A stretch of 17,334 bases of DNA from DATFYM01 sp035315065 (GTDB lineage Bacteria; Acidobacteriota; Terriglobia; UBA7540), in NCBI GenBank assembly GCA_035315065.1, contig DATFYM010000122.1, positions 1 to 17,334 on the forward strand. The letters run 5' to 3'. Of this stretch, positions 8,432-14,811 are shown in pieces (the first letter of the stretch is position 1; each line of letters opens with the position of its first letter). Both the position numbers and the translations under genes were made by a program. Below the pieces are notes generated by a model that had not been told where the DNA came from, did no database searches, and saw nothing but the letters and a program-made list of their open reading frames with translations.

Positions 8432-8869
8432 ATGGTAGGACGACTCTTGGTTCGATTGACAATCATCGTGGTTCTTGGTTTGGCGCTTGCGTCAACGGCC
8501 TTGGCCCAGTACGGCGGGGGAGGCAGTAGCTCAACGGGGGGTAGCGGTGGGTACTCAGCTCCTCAGGGTGGCTACAGTTCGGCGACCGGCATCGGAATCG
8601 GCGTCGGCGTGGCAGCAGGCGCCACCGTTGCCTTTCTGGTTTTGCACAACCGCCATCGGGTGGTTGGCTGCGTCGAACCGTCGGCGGACGGCAACAAACT
8701 GCTGAACGAAAAGGACAAGAACACCTACGCCCTGGTGGCCTCTAACGAAGTCGTGCTGGCGCCTGGTCAGCGGGTAGCGCTGCAAGGCAAAGTAGCCAAG
8801 GACGCCTCCGGAAAACTGACCTTCCAGGCACAGAAACTCGTGAAGGATTATGGCTCCTGCAAACAATGA
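8432..8869 (+). CDS. Small secreted glycine-rich protein, function unknown
   Basis: The 145-residue product begins with a clear Sec signal peptide (LLVRLTIIVVLGLALASTALA, then Q). A Gly/Ser-rich segment (QYGGGGSSSTGGSGG) follows, then a glycine-zipper-like hydrophobic helix (GIGIGVGVAAGATVAFLVL). The C-terminal domain of about 65 residues begins VVGCVEP and ends GSCKQ. Its two cysteines could form a disulphide, and the strand pattern (NTYALVASNEVVLAPGQRVALQGKV) suggests a small OB-like beta-barrel. I do not assign a family. The helix could anchor the mature protein in a membrane or act in self-assembly. Start choice: the signal peptide begins at 8432, but its ribosome binding site is weak. 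In-frame ATGs at 8360 and 8312 would place 24 or 40 unlikely residues ahead of the signal. Confidence 0.68.
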   Translation: MVGRLLVRLTIIVVLGLALASTALAQYGGGGSSSTGGSGGYSAPQGGYSSATGIGIGVGVAAGATVAFLVLHNRHRVVGCVEPSADGNKLLNEKDKNTYALVASNEVVLAPGQRVALQGKVAKDASGKLTFQAQKLVKDYGSCKQ

Positions 8870-8881
8870 ATGTCGCTGTCG

Positions 8882-8902
8882 GGGCGGGCTTGGTGCCCGC
8901 CC
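8882..8902 (+). terminator. GC-rich hairpin after the glycine-rich protein gene
   Basis: A perfect 8-bp stem (GGGCGGGC / GCCCGCCC) with a 5-nt loop begins 12 bp after the stop codon. There is no T-tract, so it may be a transcript-stabilising or Rho-linked hairpin rather than a classical intrinsic terminator. Confidence 0.45.
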
Positions 8903-9059
8903 TGGCCCGTCGTCCCTTGCCGGACGAAGTGGCTAGCCTGCGTTCTCCTGTTCGGGCACGCGGCAGAGCTACCCGCAGGGCTCGTTAATTAGCCCGAATG
9001 GCGGCAGTACCTCTGGCGGTCGCGGCGGTATCCTCAACGCCGTATACCTTTTCTTCTGT

Positions 9060-9103
9060 TCATCCGTCATCGTTCGTCCGTCCTTTCCCTCGTCCCTCGT
9101 CAC
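9060..9103. repeat. Single-armed heptamer array (TCRTCCG family) in a gene end
   Basis: The words TCATCCG, TCATCGT, TCGTCCG, a 9-nt unit, TCGTCCC and TCGTCAC follow one another. The array overlaps the 3' end of the PIG-L gene, encoding its tail EGRGKGRTNDDG and the stop codon at 9060-9062. No clear inverted partner was found. Confidence 0.65.
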
Positions 9104-10070
9104 TGCCTTGGGTCCGGAATCTGGCCACAATCTTGGCCAGGTCAACAGGCTCGCTGGGATTGAGAATGAGGCCGCCGGGCTGAGGACCGAGGATTTCGCG
9201 CCCGCGGACAAAGATGACGCGGTAAAGCTCGGCAAAAGTGAAGGGCTGGGCGGCGGCGCCCTGGCCGCCCACAACTTCCGAGCCCCGTCGGACGCCGTCC
9301 ATCAGGCGACCGGCGTGAAGCAGGTGGTAAGGATTGCGAGTCATCTCGCCGCCGTGCTCGGTGGCTGCCACCAGTTGCATGGCCACCGTCTCGGGCGCGA
9401 GTCCCACCATCAGGTTGGGAGCAGCAAGCTGGTGCCAGAATTCCGTCTCCACGAGCGGCAGGGGACGGCGTTTGTTCCGTTCGATGTGCTGGCCCAAGGC
9501 TTCGAAGGCGAGGTAGTGAGTGCCGACATGGGTGGTATTGAAGTCGTCGTCGTGGGGCGCGAACACCACGTCGGGTTTTTCGCGGTCGAAAATCTCACTC
9601 AGGATTCTGACCTTTTCTTCCCACTCGTCGGGTTCGTTGTCGCGGGTCCTTTTGTTGACCCGGTCGAAGCCTAGGGGGGCGTCAGCGGTCCCGGCCTGCG
9701 GGACGACCAGATCGAATCCGAGGGCGCGGCAGGCGGATTCCAGCTCGCGGCGTCGGCGCTCCTTCTGACTAGCGTCACTTCCCAGGGTAACGGCGACATT
9801 GGTGACGCGGGCCCCGGCTTCCAGCTTGAGGCGGAGTGCCAAGCCCCCGCACAGGCATTCGTCGTCCGGATGGGGCGCGCAGTAAATTACTTTCGCGGGC
9901 CGCCGGGGTCGACCCTTGCCTTGCGGCGGTACCAGCGGGTCCGGCGAGGGCCCCAGGGGGATCGACTGACCGGCATTGACCGACTCGGTGACGGCAGTGA
10001 GATACCTAAGCCAGGCTAAATAGCGGTCGTTCCAGGGGGAAGAGGCGTTATCGGTCACGGTGGTCTCCAT
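9060..10070 (-). CDS. PIG-L / LmbE family deacetylase
   Basis: The 336-residue product is a zinc-dependent N-deacetylase of the PIG-L/LmbE family, which acts on N-acetylglucosamine-type substrates. The catalytic motif is at residues 65-71 (APHPDDE: His67 as zinc ligand, Asp69/Asp70 as ligand and base). The second zinc site is in DDDFNTTHVGTHYLA (His181/His185). No signal peptide is visible, so a cytoplasmic enzyme is likely. The C-terminal extension after LDRVNK-type core motifs is longer than in minimal LmbE enzymes, and its last 14 residues are encoded by a tandem repeat, which probably extended the reading frame. The gene is divergent from DUF1080. Its start codon is only 9 bp from the GGGTAAA array and lacks a Shine-Dalgarno sequence. 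The substrate is unknown; neighbours suggest carbohydrate metabolism. Confidence 0.88.
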   Translation of the reverse strand: METTVTDNASSPWNDRYLAWLRYLTAVTESVNAGQSIPLGPSPDPLVPPQGKGRPRRPAKVIYCAPHPDDECLCGGLALRLKLEAGARVTNVAVTLGSDASQKERRRRELESACRALGFDLVVPQAGTADAPLGFDRVNKRTRDNEPDEWEEKVRILSEIFDREKPDVVFAPHDDDFNTTHVGTHYLAFEALGQHIERNKRRPLPLVETEFWHQLAAPNLMVGLAPETVAMQLVAATEHGGEMTRNPYHLLHAGRLMDGVRRGSEVVGGQGAAAQPFTFAELYRVIFVRGREILGPQPGGLILNPSEPVDLAKIVARFRTQGSDEGRGKGRTNDDG

Positions 10071-10079
10071 CGGTTTGAA

Positions 10080-10181
10080 GGGTAAAGGTTAAAGGGTAAA
10101 GGGTAAAGGATAAAGGCTAAGGATGCAAGTTATCGACGCTTCACAGGTCGGGACGCTCTACTTTACCCTTTACCCTTTGTC
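10080..10181. repeat. Inverted heptamer arrays (GGGTAAA family), locus 1
   Basis: Six heptamers at 10080-10121 (GGGTAAA, GGTTAAA, GGGTAAA, GGGTAAA, GGATAAA, GGCTAAG) face three inverted ones at 10161-10181 (CTTTACC, CTTTACC, CTTTGTC) across a 39-nt spacer. The repeat occupies the divergent promoter region of the PIG-L and DUF1080 genes. The same word recurs at 12028-12062. Confidence 0.88.
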
Positions 10182-10196
10182 CCGCTTGATTATACT
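10169..10196 (+). promoter_or_regulatory. Possible promoter for DUF1080, -35 inside the repeat
   Basis: TTTACC (10169-10174, 4/6 to consensus) and TATACT (10191-10196, 5/6) are 16 bp apart. Transcription from about 10203 leaves a 44-nt leader to the ATG at 10247. If real, the -35 box is part of the heptamer array. Confidence 0.4.
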
Positions 10197-10246
10197 CCCT
10201 GCCGGGCGTATAAAGGATGTCACACCTTGCGCTTTTGGAGGTCATG

Positions 10247-10924
10247 ATGCTGCGTTCGGCTGTTCTCTCCCTCGCTGTTCTAGTTTTCAGCCTCTCACCC
10301 GCCCGCGCCCAGGAGGCTGGCGCACCGGACACTGCGGCGCAGGACACCGGATGGAAGCAACTCTTTAACGGCAAGGACCTCACCGGCTGGGAGCACGTGG
10401 GGCCGGGCGGGTTCACACTCGAAGACGGGCTGCTGAAGCCTCATGGCGGCATGGGCCTCTTGTGGTACACGAGCGAGAAGTTCGGCAATGCCCAGATTCG
10501 CGTTGTTTTCAAGGCCGTGCAGAACGACTCGAACTCGGGCGTCTTCATCCGCATTCCCGAGAAACCCACCGAACCGTGGATGCCGGTGAACAAAGGATAT
10601 GAAGTCCAGATCGACAACGGCGAGGACGATTACCATTGCACCGGCGTGCTGTATTCGCTGGTGAAGGCGCTGGCACGCCCGCAGAAGCCGCCCGGCGAGT
10701 GGAACACGATGGTGATCACGCTCGATGGTCCGCATACCATCGTGGAGCTGAACGGGGTCAAGGTGACGGATTACACCGAAGGAGATCCGGTCCCACCCAA
10801 GAAAGAACAGTGGGAACCGGACCGCGGGCTGCGCCCCAACGAAGGCTACATGGGCTTGCAGAACCACAGCGATCGTGATGTGGTGTATTTCAAAGAGGTG
10901 GCGGTGAGAACATTGAGTCATTGA
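10247..10924 (+). CDS. Exported DUF1080 protein (3-keto-disaccharide hydrolase-like)
   Basis: The 225-residue product has a signal peptide (MLRSAVLSLAVLVFSLSPARA, cut before QE). A single DUF1080 (PF06439) concanavalin-like beta-sandwich follows: opening WKQLFNGKDLTGWEHVG, DGLLKPHGGMGLLWY, SNSGVFIRIPEK, GYEVQIDNGED, EWNTMVITLDG, VELNGVKVTDY, and closing RPNEGYMGLQNHSDRDVVYFKEVAVR. The family is known or predicted to act on 3-keto-glycosides and often travels with TIM-barrel isomerases, as it does here. The start at 10247 is chosen over ATGs at 10244 and 10217 because GGAGG (10237-10241) then has 5-nt spacing. The final codons and stop lie in an octamer repeat that forms the outer stem of the terminator. 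Confidence 0.88.
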   Translation: MLRSAVLSLAVLVFSLSPARAQEAGAPDTAAQDTGWKQLFNGKDLTGWEHVGPGGFTLEDGLLKPHGGMGLLWYTSEKFGNAQIRVVFKAVQNDSNSGVFIRIPEKPTEPWMPVNKGYEVQIDNGEDDYHCTGVLYSLVKALARPQKPPGEWNTMVITLDGPHTIVELNGVKVTDYTEGDPVPPKKEQWEPDRGLRPNEGYMGLQNHSDRDVVYFKEVAVRTLSH

Positions 10925-10988
10925 AGAGTCGCGGCTGGCCGCTTTTTTCAATAGCTCAATCACCCAATAACCCAATCACTCAATTCTT
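10912..10988. repeat. Octamer arrays (CAATCACC family)
   Basis: The left arm at 10912-10927 has two octamers (ATTGAGTC, ATTGAAGA). The right arm at 10949-10988 has five (CAATAGCT, CAATCACC, CAATAACC, CAATCACT, CAATTCTT). Positions 10912-10925 pair with 10948-10961 at 12 of 14 positions. The left arm is coding, providing the last codons and the TGA of the DUF1080 gene. Confidence 0.82.
10931..10948 (+). terminator. Intrinsic terminator of the DUF1080 gene
   Basis: A compact GC stem (GCGG / CCGC, loop CTGG) is followed at once by TTTTTT at 10943-10948, 7 bp after the stop codon. The octamer arms flank it and extend the stem, with the T-tract forming part of the outer helix. The isomerase gene begins 54 bp later, so termination may be partial. 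Confidence 0.6.
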
Positions 10989-11001
10989 CAACGAGGCCCA
11001 C

Positions 11002-11907
11002 ATGTCCCCTTCCATCCATCGGCGACAATTCCTGGCTACAGCCGCCGCAGCACTCGCGTTGCCCACGGGCGCGGGTGCGAATGACACCGCTGCGGCCGAG
11101 AGCCTGGCCGCGGAGCCGCGGCTCTTCGCCGGTTGCTGCGCTTACTCTTACCGCCAGTACCTTCAGAAGGGCAAGATGACGATGGAGGAGATGATCCTCA
11201 AAGGGGTGGAGTTGGGCATCCTTGGCGTCGACCTGACGGCGTACTGGCTGAAATCCGCCGATCCGGAGTATCTTGTCGGCTTGCGCCATCTGGGCTTCGA
11301 GAACAGGGTGGTATTCTCCGGCACCGCGATCGGCGCCAGCATGGTGCAAGCTGATGCGGGCAAGCGCGCCGGGGTCCTGGACGAGATCAAGAAATGGGTC
11401 GACGCCACGGACCGGCTCGGCGCCTCGCACATTCGCGTCTTCGCCGGCAAGCTGCCGCCGGGTGCGACAACCGAGCAGGGCATTCAGTGGACTGTGGAGA
11501 TCATGAAAGCGGCCACCGATTACTCGGGCAAGAAGGGTATCGCGCTCGGCATCGAGGACCATGCCGGCCTCACGCAGAACGCCGATACGCTGCTGGAAAT
11601 TCTCCGTCGCGTCAATTCGCCCTACGCCGGCGTCAACCTCGACATCACGCATTTCATCCCTACGCCGGCTCAGGACGGCTACGCACAGATCGAGGCCTGC
11701 ATTCCTCATGCCACCATGACCCACATCCGCGATCACTTCGACGATGGCACTCCCATCGACCTCGACCGCGTGTGGCAGTTGTTCGCCGGGCACGGCTACA
11801 AGGGCTTTATGTCGCTCGAATACGAGGGCCGCGAGGACGCCATGACCGCAGTGCCCAAGCAAGTCGCGCAAATCAAAAGTCTGTGCGCCAAGTACTCAAC
11901 AGCGTGA
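11002..11907 (+). CDS. Tat-exported sugar phosphate isomerase/epimerase-like protein
   Basis: The 301-residue product has a twin-arginine signal (HRRQFLATAAAALALPTGAGA). A xylose-isomerase-like TIM barrel (PF01261) follows. The four metal ligands expected for this family are visible: Glu185 in LGIEDHAGL, Asp214 in VNLDITHF, His241 in MTHIRDHF and Glu273 in MSLEYEG. Tat export suggests folding with its metal in the cytoplasm before export. The partner DUF1080 gene upstream points to extracytoplasmic handling of keto-sugars or related carbohydrates. The actual substrate is not determined. The start at 11002 has GAGG with 5-nt spacing; the frame extends back to 10921, but that part is translated octamer repeat. 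Confidence 0.87.
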   Translation: MSPSIHRRQFLATAAAALALPTGAGANDTAAAESLAAEPRLFAGCCAYSYRQYLQKGKMTMEEMILKGVELGILGVDLTAYWLKSADPEYLVGLRHLGFENRVVFSGTAIGASMVQADAGKRAGVLDEIKKWVDATDRLGASHIRVFAGKLPPGATTEQGIQWTVEIMKAATDYSGKKGIALGIEDHAGLTQNADTLLEILRRVNSPYAGVNLDITHFIPTPAQDGYAQIEACIPHATMTHIRDHFDDGTPIDLDRVWQLFAGHGYKGFMSLEYEGREDAMTAVPKQVAQIKSLCAKYSTA

Positions 11908-11912
11908 AGAAA

Positions 11913-12062
11913 GGGTGAAGGGTGAAGTGTAAAGGGTGAAGGAACAATTCCGAAGATAGCGGTGGTTGATGGAATCGGCGGCAGAAATTTGATCATCATC
12001 GTCGGTTCACGTGAGGTCCCTTCTTACTATTCACCATTCACCCTTTACCCTTTACCCTTTAC
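11913..12062. repeat. Inverted heptamer arrays (GGGTGAA / CCTTTAC family), locus 2
   Basis: Four heptamers at 11913-11940 (GGGTGAA, GGGTGAA, GTGTAAA, GGGTGAA) face an array at 12021-12062 (TTCTTAC, TATTCAC, CATTCAC, then CCTTTAC three times) across an 80-nt spacer. The arrays fill the gap between the converging isomerase and aminotransferase genes. The aminotransferase stop codon (12059-12061) lies inside the last CCTTTAC unit. An isolated GCGTGAA at 11902-11908 contains the isomerase stop. Confidence 0.88.
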
Positions 12063-13282
12063 CCTTCGAAAGCCATGCGGGCAAGGACCTTCTGCACGCC
12101 GGCCTGGAAAATCTCCGGCGCCGGAAGCAAGCTCACCACCAGATGGCCCTCGGACACGAAATCGTAAAAGTGCCCGGGGTGGACCATCACACCGTCGCGC
12201 GTCAGCAGTTCCACCGCCCAGTCTTCGTCGGTCCTGCTGGAGGGAACGCGCAGGATGGCATACCAGCCTCCCTCGCTCGGCAGGCGCATGACGGACAGCT
12301 CTGCCGCGAGGCGCCGATCGAGCCAGGCGAGGTTCTGGCGCAGGCGGGCGAGGATCTGCGGCTGGACTTGCCTTCGCAGTACGAGCAGGCTGGGAAGCGC
12401 GTGTTGCAGCGGCGCGCTCACGGAGAGGTAAGTGTCGGCGATCACTTCCAGGCGGGCAAGCGCCGCCGCGAGGTCGTCCGGCGGGCCGTTCGCCACCAGC
12501 CACGCGAGCTTCATCTGCGGCAGGGCGGAAATCTTGGAGAGCCCGCTCAGCGTGAAGGTGAGGGCACGCGACACGCCCACGTGGCTGGCCGCGGGAGAGA
12601 CCTTCTCGTCGAACGCGTAGTCAGCGAACACCTCGTCCGTGATCAATGCCAGTTGATGCCGGCCGCACAGGGTGAGGAGGAAATCGAGCTCCGCCGGCCG
12701 GACGAACGATCCGGTGGGGTTGTTGGGATGAACGGCGAGAATCGCACGCACGCGCCGCGAGGACTCACTAAGGGACTTCTCGATCGCCTCGAGGTCGATT
12801 TGCCAGCCCCGATCATCGGCCAGTGGATAGCTGCGTGGTGGATCATCGATCGGCAAGACGAGCGGGTAGTGAACCAGCTCGACGTCGTTCAAGCGCGTGA
12901 GGAAGTCGAAAAGCGGATAGCTGGGACGTGGCGCCAGGATGGCGTCGCCGGGATCGGCGAGCAGACGGAAGACGTAGGAGTATGCCTCGCTGGTGCTGGT
13001 GGTGAGGAATATCTGTTGCGGATCCACCCGGGCGCCACGTTCGGCATAATAGCCCGCCACGGCGGCCCGCGCCGCCAGCAGCCCGCGGGGCTCCGGCTCG
13101 TACACCAGCGAGCGCGGCGAGCGCAGCGCGTCCAGAATGGCCTCCTGATCAAAATCGAAGCCGCATCGCGTGGGGTTCGATTCCGTCAGGTCGAGAATGG
13201 AAAGCCCTTGCCGGCGACGCTCGTCGAGATGGATCGCGAGCCGATTCGGGCTAAGTGTCCAGTTGGTGCGAGAAGAAAACAC
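12059..13282 (-). CDS. PLP-dependent aminotransferase, class I/II
   Basis: This is a fold-type I aminotransferase of about 407 residues. Numbered from the upstream TTG at 13294, it shows LTESNPT near the N-terminus, the nucleotide-like loop TSTSEAYSYVF (99-109), HPNNPTGSF (Asn192, PLP O3' contact), ITDEVFADYAF (Asp220, PLP ring nitrogen) and SGLSKISALPQMKLAW (Lys254, Schiff base). The C-terminal segment reads GHLVVSLL where most relatives have an Arg that binds the substrate carboxylate (pattern Y-x-R-x-S), so this residue appears to be replaced by Val. The start at GTG 13282 follows GAGGAG with 4-nt spacing; TTG 13294 is the alternative. The gene is divergent from HU. The substrate is unknown. 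Confidence 0.87.
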   Translation of the reverse strand: MFSSRTNWTLSPNRLAIHLDERRRQGLSILDLTESNPTRCGFDFDQEAILDALRSPRSLVYEPEPRGLLAARAAVAGYYAERGARVDPQQIFLTTSTSEAYSYVFRLLADPGDAILAPRPSYPLFDFLTRLNDVELVHYPLVLPIDDPPRSYPLADDRGWQIDLEAIEKSLSESSRRVRAILAVHPNNPTGSFVRPAELDFLLTLCGRHQLALITDEVFADYAFDEKVSPAASHVGVSRALTFTLSGLSKISALPQMKLAWLVANGPPDDLAAALARLEVIADTYLSVSAPLQHALPSLLVLRRQVQPQILARLRQNLAWLDRRLAAELSVMRLPSEGGWYAILRVPSSRTDEDWAVELLTRDGVMVHPGHFYDFVSEGHLVVSLLPAPEIFQAGVQKVLARMAFEG

Positions 13283-13318
13283 GAAGCTCCTCAATCCACA
13301 GACTACACAGAAAAAGCT

Positions 13319-13427
13319 GAAGAAGACAGGAGTCAGAATGAAGACGAAGCAAGCAGACGACGGCCAGCGGCACGACGCTTGGTGGCTTCTGCCTTCTGTC
13401 TTCTGTCTCCTGTCTTCTGTCTTCTTG
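13319..13427. repeat. Inverted heptamer arrays (CTTCTGT family)
   Basis: Six clean heptamers at 13386-13427 (CTTCTGC, CTTCTGT, CTTCTGT, CTCCTGT, CTTCTGT, CTTCTTG) oppose a decayed array at 13319-13346 (GAAGAAG, ACAGGAG, TCAGAAT, GAAGACG). The spacer is about 40 nt. It lies between the aminotransferase start and the HU promoter. Confidence 0.83.
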
Positions 13428-13435
13428 AAACGCGC

Positions 13436-13464
13436 TTGACAGCGGCCGAATCATTGCATATCGT
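13436..13464 (+). promoter_or_regulatory. Predicted sigma70-type promoter of the HU gene
   Basis: A perfect -35 TTGACA (13436-13441) and -10 TATCGT (13459-13464, 4/6) are separated by 17 bp. The start site would be near 13471, leaving a leader of about 53 nt with AAAGGAG before the ATG. Confidence 0.62.
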
Positions 13465-13523
13465 TTCCTCAGCCGTCAGGAGTCGGACACGCACAAATTC
13501 GAGCGGAGCAAAGGAGCAGCCCA

Positions 13524-13817
13524 ATGATGACGAAGTCGCAAGTGGTAACGCATTTGGCCGAAAAGGCGGGAATTCACAAGAAGGTCGCGGCAAGTTTCGT
13601 GGAAGAGCTCGTCGCCCTGGCGACCAAGGAGTGCAAGACCGGAGGGCAGTTTGTCATTCCCGGCCTCGGCAAGGCCGTGAAGGCCCAGCGCAAGGCTCGT
13701 ACTGGTCGCAATCCGCAGACCGGTGCGACGATTCAGATTCCCGCCAAGACCGTCGTGAAGTTTCGTCTGGCGAAAGCGTTCAAGGACGCTGTGGTCCCGC
13801 CCAAGAAGAAGAAGTAG
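13524..13817 (+). CDS. HU/IHF-family DNA-binding protein
   Basis: The 97-residue product is a nucleoid-associated protein that forms dimers and bends DNA. The N-terminal helical part (KSQVVTHLAEKAGIHKKVAASFVEELV) and the beta-arm domain (FVIPGLGKAVKAQRKARTGRNPQTGATIQIPAKTVVKF in outline) match HU. The arm signature GRNPQTG with the Pro that intercalates in DNA is intact. The C-terminus has a short Lys tail (PPKKKK), which could add non-specific DNA affinity. The start at 13524 has AAAGGAG 7 nt upstream; a second ATG follows immediately at 13527. It is a single gene with its own promoter and a downstream hairpin. Confidence 0.93.
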   Translation: MMTKSQVVTHLAEKAGIHKKVAASFVEELVALATKECKTGGQFVIPGLGKAVKAQRKARTGRNPQTGATIQIPAKTVVKFRLAKAFKDAVVPPKKKK

Positions 13818-13821
13818 CGGA

Positions 13822-13859
13822 CGAAGGGGCTGGATGGCGGGTTTGGCTGGTCCCCTTCG
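13822..13859 (+). terminator. Hairpin downstream of HU
   Basis: Perfect inverted repeat CGAAGGGG / CCCCTTCG with a 22-nt loop begins 5 bp after the HU stop. There is no T-tract. It may end or stabilise the HU transcript. Confidence 0.35.
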
Positions 13860-13993
13860 CGAACCTGTCATTCGGTTGGTCGGCTGCGCGCAATCCAATT
13901 AATGCAAGTCACCAGCGCCCGCCACGGCGGCGACTCCGAGGCGAGAGGGGAGTGCTATCTCCAATTCGCCCGCCACACCCAAGAAGGATTTCA

Positions 13994-14328
13994 CCACAGA
14001 GGCCTCAGAGGCCGCGGAGAGCAGACGCAGATAAAAACGGTGGGTCAACAGACTAATCTAATAGAACCGCAATCCCTCCCGCTAATTGCGAAGGGGCTTC
14101 CACCACAGCATCGGTCCACCCCTTCGGGGTGGTTACGCGAACCAGAAACTCCGCGACTTTCTGGAGAGAGACACAGAGGCACAGAGAAGAACGAGAGGCG
14201 TCTGGAAACAAACGACATCTCATCTGATCTTCTCGCTCTTTCTCTATGTCTCTGCGCCTCTGTGTTTAATTCTTTCACCCCTTCGTAAGCGAAGGTAACT
14301 TCCCTGTGGTCTCTTTGCGCTCTGTGGT
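13994..14328. repeat. Nested arrays: nonamers outside, octamers inside (copy 2)
   Basis: The outer arms are nonamers: CACAGAGGC, CTCAGAGGC, CGCGGAGAG at 13994-14020, and CCCTGTGGT, CTCTTTGCG, CTCTGTGGT at 14302-14328. The inner arms are octamers: GGAGAGAG, ACACAGAG, GCACAGAG at 14163-14186, and CTCTATGT, CTCTGCGC, CTCTGTGT at 14242-14265. The inner pair is a second copy of the 848-948 element: the right arms differ at one base, and the loops share ACAAACG(G/A)CATC. Confidence 0.8.
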
Positions 14329-14352
14329 AAGCCTTTTGTTCGTGGCTTCCTG

Positions 14353-14811
14353 TCAGCGCGTGTAGCGGATGGGTTCGGGGCCTTCTTCGAGCATCTTGCG
14401 GTCCCAGATCATGCCCTCGCGAGTGTACTGGGCGATCTCGAAGTCCTGGGTCAGTTCCAGGGCGTCCACCGGGCACGCGTCCTCGCAGAGCCCGCAGAAC
14501 ATGCAGCGCGACAGGTCGTAAGTGAAGTGCGTCAGCTTTTTCTTGCGGTCTTCGGTGCGCTCCCAACCCACCACGATCAGGTTCTCGGGGCAGGCCAGCG
14601 AGCACAGGTTGCAGGCAATGCACAGCGTCTCGCCCGACTCCGGATTGTTGTTGAGCCGGGGCGCGCCGCGATAGCGCTCCGCCACCGCTGGCCGCTCGCG
14701 AGGATACTGCTCGGTGTAAGTGGCGCTGGGACGCTGATAGGAAAAGGTCAGCCTCAACCCCTTGATCAGGTCGATCAGAAAGATTCGCCTTAGAAGTTCC
14801 CTCATGCCCAT
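14353..14811 (-). CDS. nuoI: NADH-quinone oxidoreductase subunit I, isolated gene
   Basis: The 152-residue product is a ferredoxin-like peripheral subunit of respiratory complex I that carries clusters N6a and N6b. Two full 4Fe-4S motifs are visible: C64, C67, C70, C74 in CIACNLCSLACP and C103, C106, C109, C113 in CMFCGLCEDACP. The N-terminal amphipathic helix (LIDLIKGLRLTF) and the segment YPRERPAVAERYRG are typical of NuoI, and the length is normal. No other nuo gene lies within the window on either side, so this copy is outside an operon or belongs to a split complex I locus. Start ATG 14811 is followed by a second in-frame ATG at 14805; neither has a strong ribosome binding site. Confidence 0.92.
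   Translation of the reverse strand: MGMRELLRRIFLIDLIKGLRLTFSYQRPSATYTEQYPRERPAVAERYRGAPRLNNNPESGETLCIACNLCSLACPENLIVVGWERTEDRKKKLTHFTYDLSRCMFCGLCEDACPVDALELTQDFEIAQYTREGMIWDRKMLEEGPEPIRYTR

Larger units (their letters stand above)
13818..14352. other. Gene-free region of nested inverted repeats
   Basis: No coding sequence is convincing in these 535 bp. The region holds a perfect 8-bp stem after HU (CGAAGGGG 13822-13829 with CCCCTTCG 13852-13859). It also has a 7-bp CCACCCC / GGGGTGG hairpin (14116-14132), the octamer element copy 2 (14163-14265), and around it nonamer arrays at 13994-14020 and 14302-14328. Confidence 0.7.

Noticed and set aside
10080..12062. CRISPR-like repeats
   Set aside because: Units are 7-8 nt, contiguous and without unique spacers; no cas genes are present.
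12011..14056. Open frame of 681 residues on the plus strand
   Set aside because: It runs antisense through the aminotransferase and out of frame across HU, begins in a repeat array, and has no recognisable domain. It is a high-GC shadow.
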